From positions 992,001 through 1,056,000 of the forward strand of contig NZ_JAGVQR010000001.1 of the NCBI RefSeq assembly GCF_018275325.1: a stretch of 64,000 nt of DNA, given 5' to 3'. This document shows positions 24,087 to 34,741 of this stretch, piece by piece (positions within the stretch are counted from its first letter, which is position 1; every line of letters begins with the position of its first letter). The DNA is from Nocardioides palaemonis (lineage in GTDB: Bacteria > Actinomycetota > Actinomycetes > Propionibacteriales > Nocardioidaceae). Under the pieces are notes generated by a model. That model did not search any database. It saw nothing but the letters and a program-made list of their open reading frames with translations, and was not told the origin of the DNA. Both the position numbers and the translations under genes were made by a program.

Positions 24087-24101
24087 ATGGTGTTACACCA
24101 T
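24087..24101. promoter_or_regulatory. Operator-like palindrome ATGGTGTTACACCAT
   Basis: A perfect 7-1-7 inverted repeat 23 bases upstream of the 153-aa gene start. On the minus strand it lies just before TTGACG and CATACT, which could be promoter elements, so a bound repressor would block transcription towards the Ubl operon. Based on symmetry and position only. Confidence 0.45.
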
Positions 24102-24274
24102 GTGAGCGAAGGCACAATGCTGGCACGCCTAGACCGTTCCCGTGAATAGAACGACGAAAACCAGCTTGCCGACAACAAGACGGACGGCCAGGCGCACGGC
24201 TCCGCGGTGGGACTCGTCTTGGCTGCATCGGCGCGCAAGTCGACCCGCCCAGCTGGCTCCAGCGGACAGTGGCA

Positions 24275-25228
24275 TCACAGGACCATCGACCATGGTTCGG
24301 TTCCTTCGATGAGGGCTGGCGAGGTCATGTCGGAGGTGTCGACGATGGCCCAGCTAGCGAGAGGGAATCCTTCGCGACGGAGCGCCGCGAGTGCTTCAGC
24401 TGCATCGTTCGCGGCACGTTCGAGCATCGCGGGCGGCACGAGTCTGCCGTCGACTTCGAGTGCACGTCGTTCCGTACGGTCGCGGCAGTCATCGAGGCCG
24501 GCTCGTGCCTGGAGGACGTGGATCTCGAATCCGTCCGCATGGAGCAGCTCGATGTTGTCTCGGATCGAGGCGAGGCGACCGATGGTGTCGTAGATGACGT
24601 CTGCGCGCCGGGCGAGGGCGGCCTCGAACACCGGCCCGTAGGTCAGTGCGAAGCACTCCTCCTCAACCACGAAGGCGCCGAGTCCGTCGGCGTACTCCGG
24701 CAGCTTCTGCCGCACCCGGTCTGCGTCGATGATCGAGCACGGGGCAGGTTGCGTCGGCCCAACCGATGCGGCCTCCTGAGTCTCCGGAGCCTTCTGGGCT
24801 TCCTGGAAGCGGTGCAGGTCGACGATGCGACGCAGCACTGAAGTCTTGCCCGACCCGGGACATCCGATCGTGAAGTAGGCGGCAGGCGTCCGAGCCGGCG
24901 CCGATGCCGGGGTCGATGGGAAGGTGGGGACGCAGTCGTCGATGATCTGCTCATGCACAGCGAGTCGCTCGTCGAGGAACGGTCGATCCGCCGGGGCGCC
25001 GGGAGAGGCGGGCCGGTACACCGCCGCGGTGGTGACGATCTGGCCCAAGTCCGACGTCGCCACTACCCGATCGCGCAGGCCCGGATGTCGTACCCGGTCG
25101 TTGATTACCGCGAGGGCGTCGACGTCGGTGCGCCACCAGTGTGGCTGGTAGGCGACGACGGCATCCTCGAGCTCTTCGCGGGTGGACCACCTAGGTGTGG
25201 AATCCGCCGACGATGCGGCAGGACTCAT
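24275..25228 (-). CDS. Zeta-toxin-like P-loop kinase
   Basis: 317 residues from ATG 25228, which overlaps the sigma-like gene stop as ATGA. Residues ~1-110 are a helical N-terminal domain; the kinase begins at AAYFTIGCPGSGKTSVLRRI (Walker A, 122-129), then SIIDADRVRQKLPEYADG (the DxD-xR substrate site of zeta-type kinases), VIYDTIGRLASIRDNIELL and EIHVLQARAGLDDCRDRTER (lid/arginine). Zeta toxins phosphorylate UDP-sugar precursors of peptidoglycan; other relatives phosphorylate other small molecules. There is no epsilon-type antitoxin; instead it is coupled to a sigma-factor-like protein. A longer frame to 25714 is a shadow of that gene. Confidence 0.78.
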   Translation of the reverse strand: MSPAASSADSTPRWSTREELEDAVVAYQPHWWRTDVDALAVINDRVRHPGLRDRVVATSDLGQIVTTAAVYRPASPGAPADRPFLDERLAVHEQIIDDCVPTFPSTPASAPARTPAAYFTIGCPGSGKTSVLRRIVDLHRFQEAQKAPETQEAASVGPTQPAPCSIIDADRVRQKLPEYADGLGAFVVEEECFALTYGPVFEAALARRADVIYDTIGRLASIRDNIELLHADGFEIHVLQARAGLDDCRDRTERRALEVDGRLVPPAMLERAANDAAEALAALRREGFPLASWAIVDTSDMTSPALIEGTEPWSMVL

Positions 25229-25905
25229 GGCTCGGCGTTCCACGCACGCTCGGCATCGGCGAGCTTGCGCCTCGCACTCTGCAGGAGGCGGTCGACCTTC
25301 TTCGTTTCCAGAGGGCTTCCGAAGCGGTAGGTCGCGATCTCTGAGTAGGACATGCCGTACTGCGCTTGCGCCAAGATGACGTAGCGCTCGTCGCTGGTGA
25401 GTCGCCCGAGCGCATCCACCAGAGCAGCGCGCGTTTCCGCGATCCGCTCGGGAGAGGCTGTCGAGACAGCCGCGTCCGCGATCTCGCCGAGCTCGGCCGG
25501 CTCGGTCGTCACCGCCTCGCCCTTGCGACGGGTGAGATAGAAGTCCCGCACGGCGTCGATGTAGGCGAAGCCGGCCGCGCCGAGGGCCCAGCTGGCGCCG
25601 TCTCCTCGCGAGGGGTCGAACCGGTCCGCAGTCCGGCGGGCCCGCTCGAGCGCACCGACGGTCGCGTCGAGGGCCACGGCGTCCAGGTCGCCAGGCTGGA
25701 CCCGAGGCAGCCAAACACCACCCACCGTCGATTCGGATGCTCGCATGGCCAACGAGACGCCACGCCTGCGGATGACGTCGTAGAGATCCTTGAAGAGCAG
25801 CTCGTCGTACGCCCTGGCCAAGGCGGGGTCCGGTTCCTGACCCAGACGCACGAGCAGCTCGGTAGCGCGCTCAGCAAAGCGCTCCAACGACGAGTTGTCG
25901 ATCAT
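25225..25905 (-). CDS. Sigma-70-like factor coupled to the zeta-type kinase
   Basis: 226 residues from ATG 25905, or 230 from GTG 25917. The middle (ADRFDPSRGDGASWALGAAG, FAYIDAVRDFYLTRRKGE) resembles sigma region 2, and the C-terminus (ALGRLTSDERYVILAQAQYG, MSYSEIATYRFGSPLETKKV, DRLLQSARRKLADAE) resembles region 4 with its helix-turn-helix. It may direct RNA polymerase to local promoters or act only as a DNA-binding regulator. The 4-base ATGA overlap with the kinase suggests they work together, perhaps as a regulator/toxin pair. Confidence 0.72.
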   Translation of the reverse strand: MIDNSSLERFAERATELLVRLGQEPDPALARAYDELLFKDLYDVIRRRGVSLAMRASESTVGGVWLPRVQPGDLDAVALDATVGALERARRTADRFDPSRGDGASWALGAAGFAYIDAVRDFYLTRRKGEAVTTEPAELGEIADAAVSTASPERIAETRAALVDALGRLTSDERYVILAQAQYGMSYSEIATYRFGSPLETKKVDRLLQSARRKLADAERAWNAEP

Positions 25906-26050
25906 CCCTGTCCCCACCGTCCCTCATACCGCCGTGCTCACGGCCGGCCCACCCCACGTGGTTCCAGCACCCTAGTGGCAGCCAGCGACAACGGGCATCG
26001 CGAACTGCACTTGATGTTGAGGAACCCCTGCACGCGGCCAAGCACTCGTA

Positions 26051-26083
26051 CGACCGGTGCCCGACCGGTGCCCGACCGGTGCT
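26051..26083 (+). repeat. Three 11-bp tandem repeats in the gene-free stretch 25,918-26,514
   Basis: CGACCGGTGCC is repeated three times head to tail (the last ends in T). An 11-base period puts each unit on the same face of the helix, as in iterons or cooperative operator sites. The surrounding ~600 bases have no supported gene; several weak frames there read as shadow. Confidence 0.5.
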
Positions 26084-26487
26084 CGTGGAGCCGGCGGCAA
26101 GCCCGACGCGCCGTCGCGAACTACGTGCTCAGGCAGAGCAACGGCGGCGACCAGAAGGGGCTCCTGCCGCGGCTCCAGAAGAGGCTTCTGACAGGGCACC
26201 TGACAGGGCCGTTACGCCTTGTTGTCGGTGCGCCGACACGGATACCAGGCGAGCGTCCGGGTCGCCGGACCGCGATCGGTCGCGCAGGGCGGCCTGCGCG
26301 TGGGCCGTCCTCGGCAGTCGAATTTTCATCGCCCGACGGCGATGCTGATCGCTGTTTCCAACAGTTAACGACCAGGCGGGCCGCATCCTCTGCACCGCAT
26401 CTCGACATGTGCGGATGCTTGAGCTAGATCACGCGTGCCCTCAGTAGGTTCCGTAGCTGTCAGCACTCCTCGCGCACGCCGAGGACC

Positions 26488-26799
26488 TTGTCGGGTATGC
26501 ACATCCCTTATGGCGTATTGGCGGGCGACAACATCTCGGCGCGGTTCGTGGTGCCGACGGTGGCGGCGTCGGTCGACCTCGTGGTCCACCTCGGCCTCGG
26601 CGCCGACGGCGTGCGGCGGGTCAACGAGATCGTGTCCGTGCCCGGCCGGGTGGAGGCCGACGTGATCGAGGTCGAGCCGATCTTCGTCCGCTCCGGCGGC
26701 GAGCTGCGCCGCACCGGCGGGGTGCCGGCGCGGACCGAGCGCTACGAGCGGGTCGGCATCGACGTCCACGAGGTGCTTGCCGCGGAGGGGGCGGGCTGA
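26488..26799 (+). pseudogene. cpaF: C-terminal remnant of the CpaF/TadA secretion ATPase
   Basis: From about 26515 the frame encodes LAGDNISARFVVPTVAASVD, LVVHLGLGADGVRRVNEIVS, IEVEPIFVRSGG and ERYERVGIDVHEVL: the last ~90 residues of a CpaF/TadA-type ATPase. The ~300 preceding residues with Walker A and B boxes are absent, and everything to the left is island DNA. The fragment abuts tadB in the normal tad order (stop and ATG overlap). The ATG at 26488 lies in foreign sequence. So the pilus motor gene appears cut by insertion or replacement of the island, unless a second ATPase exists elsewhere. Confidence 0.83.
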
Positions 26800-27653
26800 T
26801 GGGCGCGCTCGTCGGGCTCGGCGTCGGCGTCGGCCTGCTGCTGGTGTGGGCCTCGTTCGCGCTCCCGCGCCAGCCGCGGGTGACGGCGCCGGGGTCCACG
26901 CGCCTCGGCCGGCTGCTCGGGCGGGCCGGCCTCTCGGACGTCACGCCCACCAGCGTCGTGGCGCTGTGCCTGGTGCTCGGCGGCGTCGCCTTCGCACTCG
27001 TCCAGGCGGTCTCCCGCACGCCGACGGTCGCGCTGGTGTTCGGCGCGATGGCGGCCTACGCGCCGATCGCGGTGCTGCGCCAGCGCGCGTCCCGCCGGCT
27101 GCGCGACTTCGCCGAGGTCTGGCCCGAGGCGGTCGACAACCTCGCCAGCGCGGTCCGGGCCGGACTGTCGCTGCCCGACGCGGTCTCGGCGCTCGCCACC
27201 AACGGACCGGAGCCGCTGCGCGCCGACTTCGCCCAGTTCGCCCTCGACTACCAGGTGACCGGACGCTTCGGGGAGTGCCTCGACCGGCTCAAGGACCGAC
27301 TCGCCGACCCCGTCGGCGACCGGGTCGTCGAGGGCCTGCGGCTGGCGCGCGAGGTGGGTGGCGGCGACCTCGGCCGGCTGCTGCGCAACCTCTCCGGCTT
27401 CCTGCGCGACGACGCCCGTACGCGCTCGGAGCTCGAGTCACGGCAGGCGTGGACCGTCAACGGTGCGCGCCTCGCGGTGTCCGCGCCGTGGATCGTGCTG
27501 CTGATGATGTCGTTCCAGACCACCGCCATCCAGCAGTACGCGTCGCCCGGCGGCGTCCTGGTCCTCGGCGTCGGCTTCGCGGTCTGCGTCCTGGCCTACT
27601 GGGCGATGATGCGCATCGGGCGGCTGCCGGTCGAGAAGCGGATCCTGTCGTGA
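26799..27653 (+). CDS. tadB: TadB-like inner-membrane platform protein of the tad/Flp pilus
   Basis: 284 residues. Membrane segments near the N-terminus (ALVGLGVGVGLLLVWASFAL), ~45-85, and two at the C-terminus (WIVLLMMSFQTTAIQQ, VLVLGVGFAVCVLAYWA). The central T2SF/F-domain is clear: RDFAEVWPEAVDNLASAVRA, GLSLPDAVSALA, LARDVGGG-like REVGGGDLGRLLRNLSGFLR. TadB anchors the ATPase to the membrane. The start overlaps the cpaF stop and its stop overlaps the next GTG, showing one operon. Confidence 0.87.
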   Translation: MGALVGLGVGVGLLLVWASFALPRQPRVTAPGSTRLGRLLGRAGLSDVTPTSVVALCLVLGGVAFALVQAVSRTPTVALVFGAMAAYAPIAVLRQRASRRLRDFAEVWPEAVDNLASAVRAGLSLPDAVSALATNGPEPLRADFAQFALDYQVTGRFGECLDRLKDRLADPVGDRVVEGLRLAREVGGGDLGRLLRNLSGFLRDDARTRSELESRQAWTVNGARLAVSAPWIVLLMMSFQTTAIQQYASPGGVLVLGVGFAVCVLAYWAMMRIGRLPVEKRILS

Positions 27654-28591
27654 GCACCGCGGTGTGGGGTGCCCTGCTCGGCGCGTGCGCCGGGCTCGGG
27701 CTGGCGCTGGTCGTGGCGCGGGTCGCCGTGCTGCGCCGGCCCCAGCTCTCGCAGCGCGTCCTGCCCTACCTCCGCGACCTCCCCCAGCGCGACCAGCCCC
27801 CGCTCGTACGCGTCGCCGCGGGGTCGCCGACCTCCGCCGCGGCCGGCATCTTCGGTCCGCTGCTGCGCTCGGCGGCCGACGTCGTCGAGCGAGTGCTCGG
27901 CGGGACGGCCTCGGTGCGGCGCCGGCTCGAGCGCGCCGGTCTCGACCGCACCGTCCACGAGTTCCGCATCGAGCAGGTCGTGTGGGGACTGGTCGGCTTC
28001 GGCGCCGCTGCTGCCCTGGTCCTGGTGCGCGCGCTCGGCGGCATCGGCAGCCCGGGGTCCGCGCTGGTGCTCTGCGTCCTCGGCTTCGCGATGGGTGTCT
28101 TCATGCGCGACAACCGGCTCAGCACGCAGGTCAAGGAGCGCGAGCGCCAGGTCCTCACCGAGTTCCCGACGATCGCCGAGCTGCTCGCCCTGTCGGTCGC
28201 CGCGGGCGAGAGCCCGGTCGCCGCGCTGGACCGCGTGGTGCGCCGCAGCAGCGGGGCGCTCTCGCATGACCTCGCGGCCGTGCTGGGTCGCATCCGCACC
28301 GGCGAGAGCGTCGGCGTCGCCTTCGAGTCGCTCGCCCGCACCACCGGCCTGCCCATCGTCGCCCGGTTCGCCACCGGCATCACGGTCGCCATGGAGCGCG
28401 GCACCCCGCTGTCGGACGTGCTGCACGCCCAGGCCGCCGACGTCCGTGAGGCCGGCCGCCGCCTCCTCATCGAGACCGCCGCGCGCAAGGAGATCGCGAT
28501 GATGGCGCCCGTCGTGTTCTTCGTGCTGCCGGTGACGATCCTCTTCGCCTTCTACCCCGGCGTGCTGGGCCTCCAGCTCACCACGCCCTGA
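27650..28591 (+). CDS. tadC: TadC-like inner-membrane platform protein
   Basis: 313 residues from GTG 27650 (GTGA overlap with tadB). N-terminal membrane helix (VWGALLGACAGLGLALVVAR), a pair at ~110-150, F-domain LTEFPTIAELLALSVAAGES with VAALDRVVRR and GLPIVARFATGITVAMERGT, and a C-terminal helix (MMAPVVFFVLPVTILFAFYP). TadB and TadC are thought to form the platform together. Confidence 0.87.
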   Translation: MSTAVWGALLGACAGLGLALVVARVAVLRRPQLSQRVLPYLRDLPQRDQPPLVRVAAGSPTSAAAGIFGPLLRSAADVVERVLGGTASVRRRLERAGLDRTVHEFRIEQVVWGLVGFGAAAALVLVRALGGIGSPGSALVLCVLGFAMGVFMRDNRLSTQVKERERQVLTEFPTIAELLALSVAAGESPVAALDRVVRRSSGALSHDLAAVLGRIRTGESVGVAFESLARTTGLPIVARFATGITVAMERGTPLSDVLHAQAADVREAGRRLLIETAARKEIAMMAPVVFFVLPVTILFAFYPGVLGLQLTTP

Positions 28592-28626
28592 CCGACCTCC
28601 GAACCACCGCCACGAAAGGACTCCCG

Positions 28627-28797
28627 ATGCACCTCAGGACGACCAGGACCGCACGCCGGCGCGACGAGCGCGGGGACGTGCCCGGCTGGGTGATGGTGAC
28701 GCTGATGACGGCGATCGTCGTCGCGGCGCTCACGCCCGTCGTCAGGGACCAGCTGCTCTCCCTGCTCGACAACGCCTTCTCGATGGTCCGCGGCTAG
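28627..28797 (+). CDS. flp: Flp-type prepilin, 56 aa
   Basis: Translated from ATG 28627 (AAAGGA lies ten bases upstream). Basic leader RTARRRDERG followed by DVPGWVMVTLMTAIVVAALT, a single hydrophobic helix, then a short tail ending DNAFSMVRG. The Gly before the hydrophobic stretch fits prepilin-peptidase cleavage. Size and position between tadC and the tadE-like genes match the actinobacterial Flp subunit. It is too short for many gene callers. Confidence 0.75.
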   Translation: MHLRTTRTARRRDERGDVPGWVMVTLMTAIVVAALTPVVRDQLLSLLDNAFSMVRG

Positions 28798-28800
28798 GCG

Positions 28801-29199
28801 ATGTCCCGCTCCGGCGCCGACCGGGAGCGCGGGGCGGCCGTCGTCGACTTCGTCTGGGTCGTGCTGGTCCTGCTGCCCCTCGTGATCGGCATCCTCCAGC
28901 TCGCCCTCGTGCTCCACGTCCGCAACACCCTGGCGGCGGCCGCGGGGGAGGGTGCGCGCCACGCGGCCGTGGTCGGCAGCTCGGCCGACGCCGGGCGCGC
29001 CAAGGTGGAAGAGCTCGTCGACGGCGCGCTCTCGGAGGAGTTCGTCAGCGAGGTCGTGGTCCGCCCGGCCCGCGTCGGCGGCGCGCCCGGCTACGAGGCG
29101 GTCGTCGAGGCCGACGTGTCGCTCCTCGGGATCGGCGGCGCCAGCATCCACGTACGGGTCGTCGGCCACGCCGTCGCCGAGCAGGCGGTCGCGCGGTGA
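28801..29199 (+). CDS. tadE: TadE-family pseudopilin
   Basis: 132 residues. N-terminal RERGAAVVDFVWVVLVLLPL with the G-AAVVDF pattern of TadE prepilins, one membrane helix, then an extracellular domain (VRNTLAAAAGEGARHAAVVG). It begins four bases after the Flp stop and overlaps the next gene by GTGA. Confidence 0.82.
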   Translation: MSRSGADRERGAAVVDFVWVVLVLLPLVIGILQLALVLHVRNTLAAAAGEGARHAAVVGSSADAGRAKVEELVDGALSEEFVSEVVVRPARVGGAPGYEAVVEADVSLLGIGGASIHVRVVGHAVAEQAVAR

Positions 29200-29672
29200 G
29201 GCGCCCGCTGCGGCGCGACGACCGCGGATCGGCCCTGGTCGAGCTGACCTGGCTGTCGATCATCCTCCTCGTCCCGCTGATCTGGATCGTCATGTCGGTG
29301 TTCGAGGTCCAGCGTGGCGCCTTCGCCACCAGCGCCGCGGCGCGTGCGGCCGGACGGGCGTACGCACTGGCGCCGGACGACGCGACCGGCGAGGCCCGGG
29401 CCCGGGCGGCTGTCGCCCAGGTGCTGGCCGACCAGGGCGTGGAGGGCCAGACGGCCGACGTGGAGTTCTCCTGCCGGGCGCCGGGCGACAACTGCCACGT
29501 CGGGACGTCGGTCATCACCGTCCGCGTCGACTCCCGGGTCGACCTCCCGTTCTCCCCGGAGATCCTCGGCCGCCAGGCCGCGACCTTCGCCCTCGACGCC
29601 AGCCACACGGTGCCGATCGGGCAGTACGTCGAGAGCTCCGACGCGGGCGACGACGAGGAGCCGGGGCGGTGA
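29196..29672 (+). CDS. Second TadE-like pilus protein
   Basis: 158 residues from GTG 29196. N-terminal RDDRGSALVELTWLSIILLV, again G-x-ALVE followed by a single hydrophobic helix, then FEVQRGAFATSAAARAAGRA and a Cys pair (EFSCRAPGDNCH). Likely a minor pseudopilin that assembles with the TadE-type protein. Coupled to both neighbours by 4-base overlaps. Confidence 0.8.
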   Translation: MRRPLRRDDRGSALVELTWLSIILLVPLIWIVMSVFEVQRGAFATSAAARAAGRAYALAPDDATGEARARAAVAQVLADQGVEGQTADVEFSCRAPGDNCHVGTSVITVRVDSRVDLPFSPEILGRQAATFALDASHTVPIGQYVESSDAGDDEEPGR

Positions 29673-30109
29673 CACGGTCACGGGACGAGGCCGGTCAGGC
29701 GACCCTGCTGATCATCGGCTTCGCGAGCATCGTGCTGATGGCGATCGTCGCGGTCATCGACGCCTCGTCGGCCTACCTCCAGCGCCAGGGCCTCGACACC
29801 CTCGCCGACGGCGCCGCGCTGCACGGCGCCGACCTCGGGTCGACCGGGATCTACGAGCAGGGCCTCGACGCCGAGCGGCTGCTCCAGCAGGAGGCCGCGG
29901 TCGACGCCGCCGTGCGCGACTACCTGGCTCGCGCCGGCGCGGGCGAGAAGTTCCCCGGCATCGACGTCGCGGTCAGCGTCGACCGCACCTCGCGGTCGGT
30001 CACCGTGCGCCTGGTCGCGCCGCTCGACCTGCCGCTCACCATCCCGGGCTCGCCGAGCCGCCCCACGGTCGGGGCGAGCAGCACGGCCGCGGTCACCGTG
30101 CAGCCCTGA
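29669..30109 (+). CDS. TadG/Rv3660c-locus-type pilus assembly protein
   Basis: 146 residues from GTG 29669. RDEAGQATLLIIGFASIVLM is the short form of the TadG N-terminus, followed by AVIDASSAYLQRQGLDTLAD and GAALHGAD, the TadG pattern (helicase/secretion-neighbourhood TadE-like in actinobacteria). No von Willebrand domain is present, so it is shorter than proteobacterial TadG. Last gene of the tad operon. Confidence 0.75.
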   Translation: MTRSRDEAGQATLLIIGFASIVLMAIVAVIDASSAYLQRQGLDTLADGAALHGADLGSTGIYEQGLDAERLLQQEAAVDAAVRDYLARAGAGEKFPGIDVAVSVDRTSRSVTVRLVAPLDLPLTIPGSPSRPTVGASSTAAVTVQP

Positions 30110-30125
30110 TCGCCAGCACTAAAAC

Positions 30126-30190
30126 AGGCAGTTCGTCACCGGCTGGGCGCCGCGCACGCTCAGGGACGGAGCTCAGCCGGCGAACTGCCT
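30126..30190. repeat. 65-bp hairpin repeat, copy 1 (AGGCAGTTCG...CGAACTGCCT)
   Basis: Perfect 10-base ends AGGCAGTTCG and CGAACTGCCT, with an inner pair CCGGCTG/CAGCCGG. A copy of exactly the same length, with the same ends but a different interior, lies at 37475-37539. It sits between the tad operon and glgX, so it could be a terminator or a dispersed palindromic repeat. Confidence 0.7.
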
Positions 30191-30280
30191 TCCGAAGGAG
30201 CGACCGAGCGCTGGTGACGGTCGTCACCGGGCCCCCACCCCGGTGGATGGTCGGCCCAGCCGGAGGGCCGGAAATGCCAG

Positions 30281-30286
30281 TAGCGT
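30281..30286 (+). promoter_or_regulatory. -10 box TAGCGT, leaderless start of glgX
   Basis: TAGCGT ends seven bases before the ATG at 30294. No Shine-Dalgarno sequence fits, so transcription probably starts at the initiation codon. Confidence 0.5.
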
Positions 30287-30293
30287 CGTTGCC

Positions 30294-32461
<2,168 letters not shown>

Positions 32462-32465
<4 letters not shown>

Positions 32466-34741
32466 CCGCACCCGAGCGTCGTACGCCGCACAGCACCTAC
32501 CGCCTCCAGGTCAGCCCCGACTTCACGCTGCACGACGCGACGCGGGTCCTGCCCTACCTCCACGACCTCGGCGTCGACTGGGTCTACCTCTCGCCGCTGC
32601 TGGCCTCCGAGCCGGGCAGCACCCACGGCTACGACGTCGTCGCCTTCGACCACGTCGACCCCGAGCGTGGGGGAGAGGAGGGCCTCGCCGCCCTGTCCGC
32701 CGAGGCGCGACGGCTCGGGATGGGCGTGCTGGTCGACATCGTCCCCAACCACGTCGGCGTCGCCACGCCGGAGGAGGACCCGTGGTGGTGGGACGTGCTC
32801 AAGCTCGGCCGCGCCTCGGAGCACGCCAACGCCTTCGACGTCGACTGGGCGGCCGGCGACGGCCGGATCCTGATCCCGGTCGTCGGTGACGACGACGAGG
32901 GCGCGATCCGGGTGACGAGGACCGAGGTGCGCTACCACGACCAGCGCTTCCCGCTCGCGCCCGGCACGAGCACGCTGGAGGAGCAGCACTACGAGCTGGT
33001 CAGCTGGCGCGCCGCCGACGAGGACCTCAACTACCGCCGGTTCTTCGCGGTCAACACCCTGGCCGCGGTCCGGGTCGAGGACCCCGAGGTCTTCGCGCAG
33101 ACCCACGTCGAGGTCAAGCGCTGGTTCGACGAGGGGCTCGTCGACGGCCTGCGGGTCGACCACCCCGACGGCCTGCGCGACCCCAAGCGCTACCTCGACG
33201 ACCTCGCCGCGCTCACCGGCGGGGCGTACGTCCTGGTCGAGAAGATCCTCGAGCCGGGGGAGGAGCTGCCCGCCGACTGGGCCACCGCCGGGACCACCGG
33301 CTACGACGCGCTCGCGCTCGTCGACCGGGTGCTCACCGACCCCGCTGGGGAGGCTCCGCTCACCGCGCTCGAGGACCGGCTCCGCGGCGCGCCGGTCGAC
33401 TGGGAGCGGATGGTCCACGACATGAAGCGCGCGGTCGCCGACGGCATCCTGCACTCCGAGGTCCTGCGGATCACCCGCGAGGTCGCCCGGGTGGTGGACG
33501 ACGTCGACGAGGACGCCGTCGCCGACGCGGTCGGCGAGCTGCTGGCCTGCTTCCCGGTCTACCGGTCGTACCTCCCCGAGGGCCGCGACCACCTCGACGC
33601 CGCCTTCGCCCGCGCCCGCGAGGAGCGCCCCGACCTCGCGGAGACGTTCGACGTCCTCGAGCCGGTGCTGCACGACGAGTGGGGCCAGCCCGCACGGCGC
33701 TTCCAGCAGACCTCCGGCATGGTGATGGCCAAGGGCGTGGAGGACTGCTCGTTCTACCGCTGGTCCCGCCTGACCTCGCTCAACGAGGTCGGCGCCGACC
33801 CGTCCGTCTTCGCGGTCTCCGTCGACGACTTCCACGGCGCGATGGCAGACCGGCAGCGTGACTGGCCCGACGCGATGGTCACGCTGTCCACCCACGACAC
33901 CAAGCGCGGCGAGGACGTCCGCGCCCGGATCACCGTCCTCGCCGAGGAGCCCGGCCACTGGGAGCGCGCGCTCGACGAGCTGCTGCGCCTCGCGCCGGTG
34001 CCCGACCCGGGCTTCGGGTCCCTCCTGTGGCAGGCCGTCCTCAGCGCGTGGACGCCCGACCACCTGCCCGACCTGCGCGAGCGGCTGCACGGCTATGCCG
34101 AGAAGGCGATGCGGGAGGCCGGTGACCGCACCACCTGGACCGAGCCCGACGAGGCGTACGAGGCGGCCGTGCACGCCGCGGTCGACGCCGTCTTCGACTC
34201 CGACGAGGTCCGCGCCGTGCTGGCCGACCTCGCCGCCCGGATCGACGCGCCCGCACAGGCCAACTCCCTCGCCGCCAAGCTGCTGGCGATCACGATGCCC
34301 GGCGTCCCGGACGTCTACCAGGGCAGCGAGCTGTGGGAGACCTCGCTCGTCGACCCCGACAACCGGCGCCCGGTCGACTTCGACCACCGCGCCGCCGTGC
34401 TGGCCGGGACCGCCGAGGACGACGCGGCCACCAAGCTCCACGTCACCTGCACCGCGCTGACGCTGCGCCGCGAGCGGCCGGGGCTGTTCACCGGATACGC
34501 CCCCGTCGCTGCCACCGGCGAGCGGGCCGGGCACGTCGTCGCCTTCGACCGCGGCGGCGCGATCACCGTCGCCACCCGGCTCCCGGTCGGCCTCGCCGCC
34601 GCCGGCGGCTGGGGCGAGACCACCCTCGGCCTCCCCGAAGGGCGGTGGCACGACGTGCTCACCGGCCTCGACACCGACGGCCGCCTGGCCGACCTGCTGG
34701 CGGTCCACCCGGTCGCCCTGCTGGTGAGGAAGGACTCGTGA
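32462..34741 (+). CDS. treY: Malto-oligosyltrehalose synthase TreY
   Basis: 759 residues from GTG 32462. GH13 motifs: [69 protein letters not shown] (nucleophile Asp), [15 protein letters not shown] (Glu), [18 protein letters not shown]. It rearranges the reducing-end glucose of a maltodextrin into a trehalose linkage. Coupled to glgX and treZ by overlaps, giving a complete glycogen-to-trehalose route. Confidence 0.95.

Noticed and set aside
26510..26535. TTGGCGGGCGAC at the tad junction as a third copy of the 65-bp repeat
   Set aside because: Only 12 bases match, and they encode LAGDN, which is expected in CpaF; probably coincidence.
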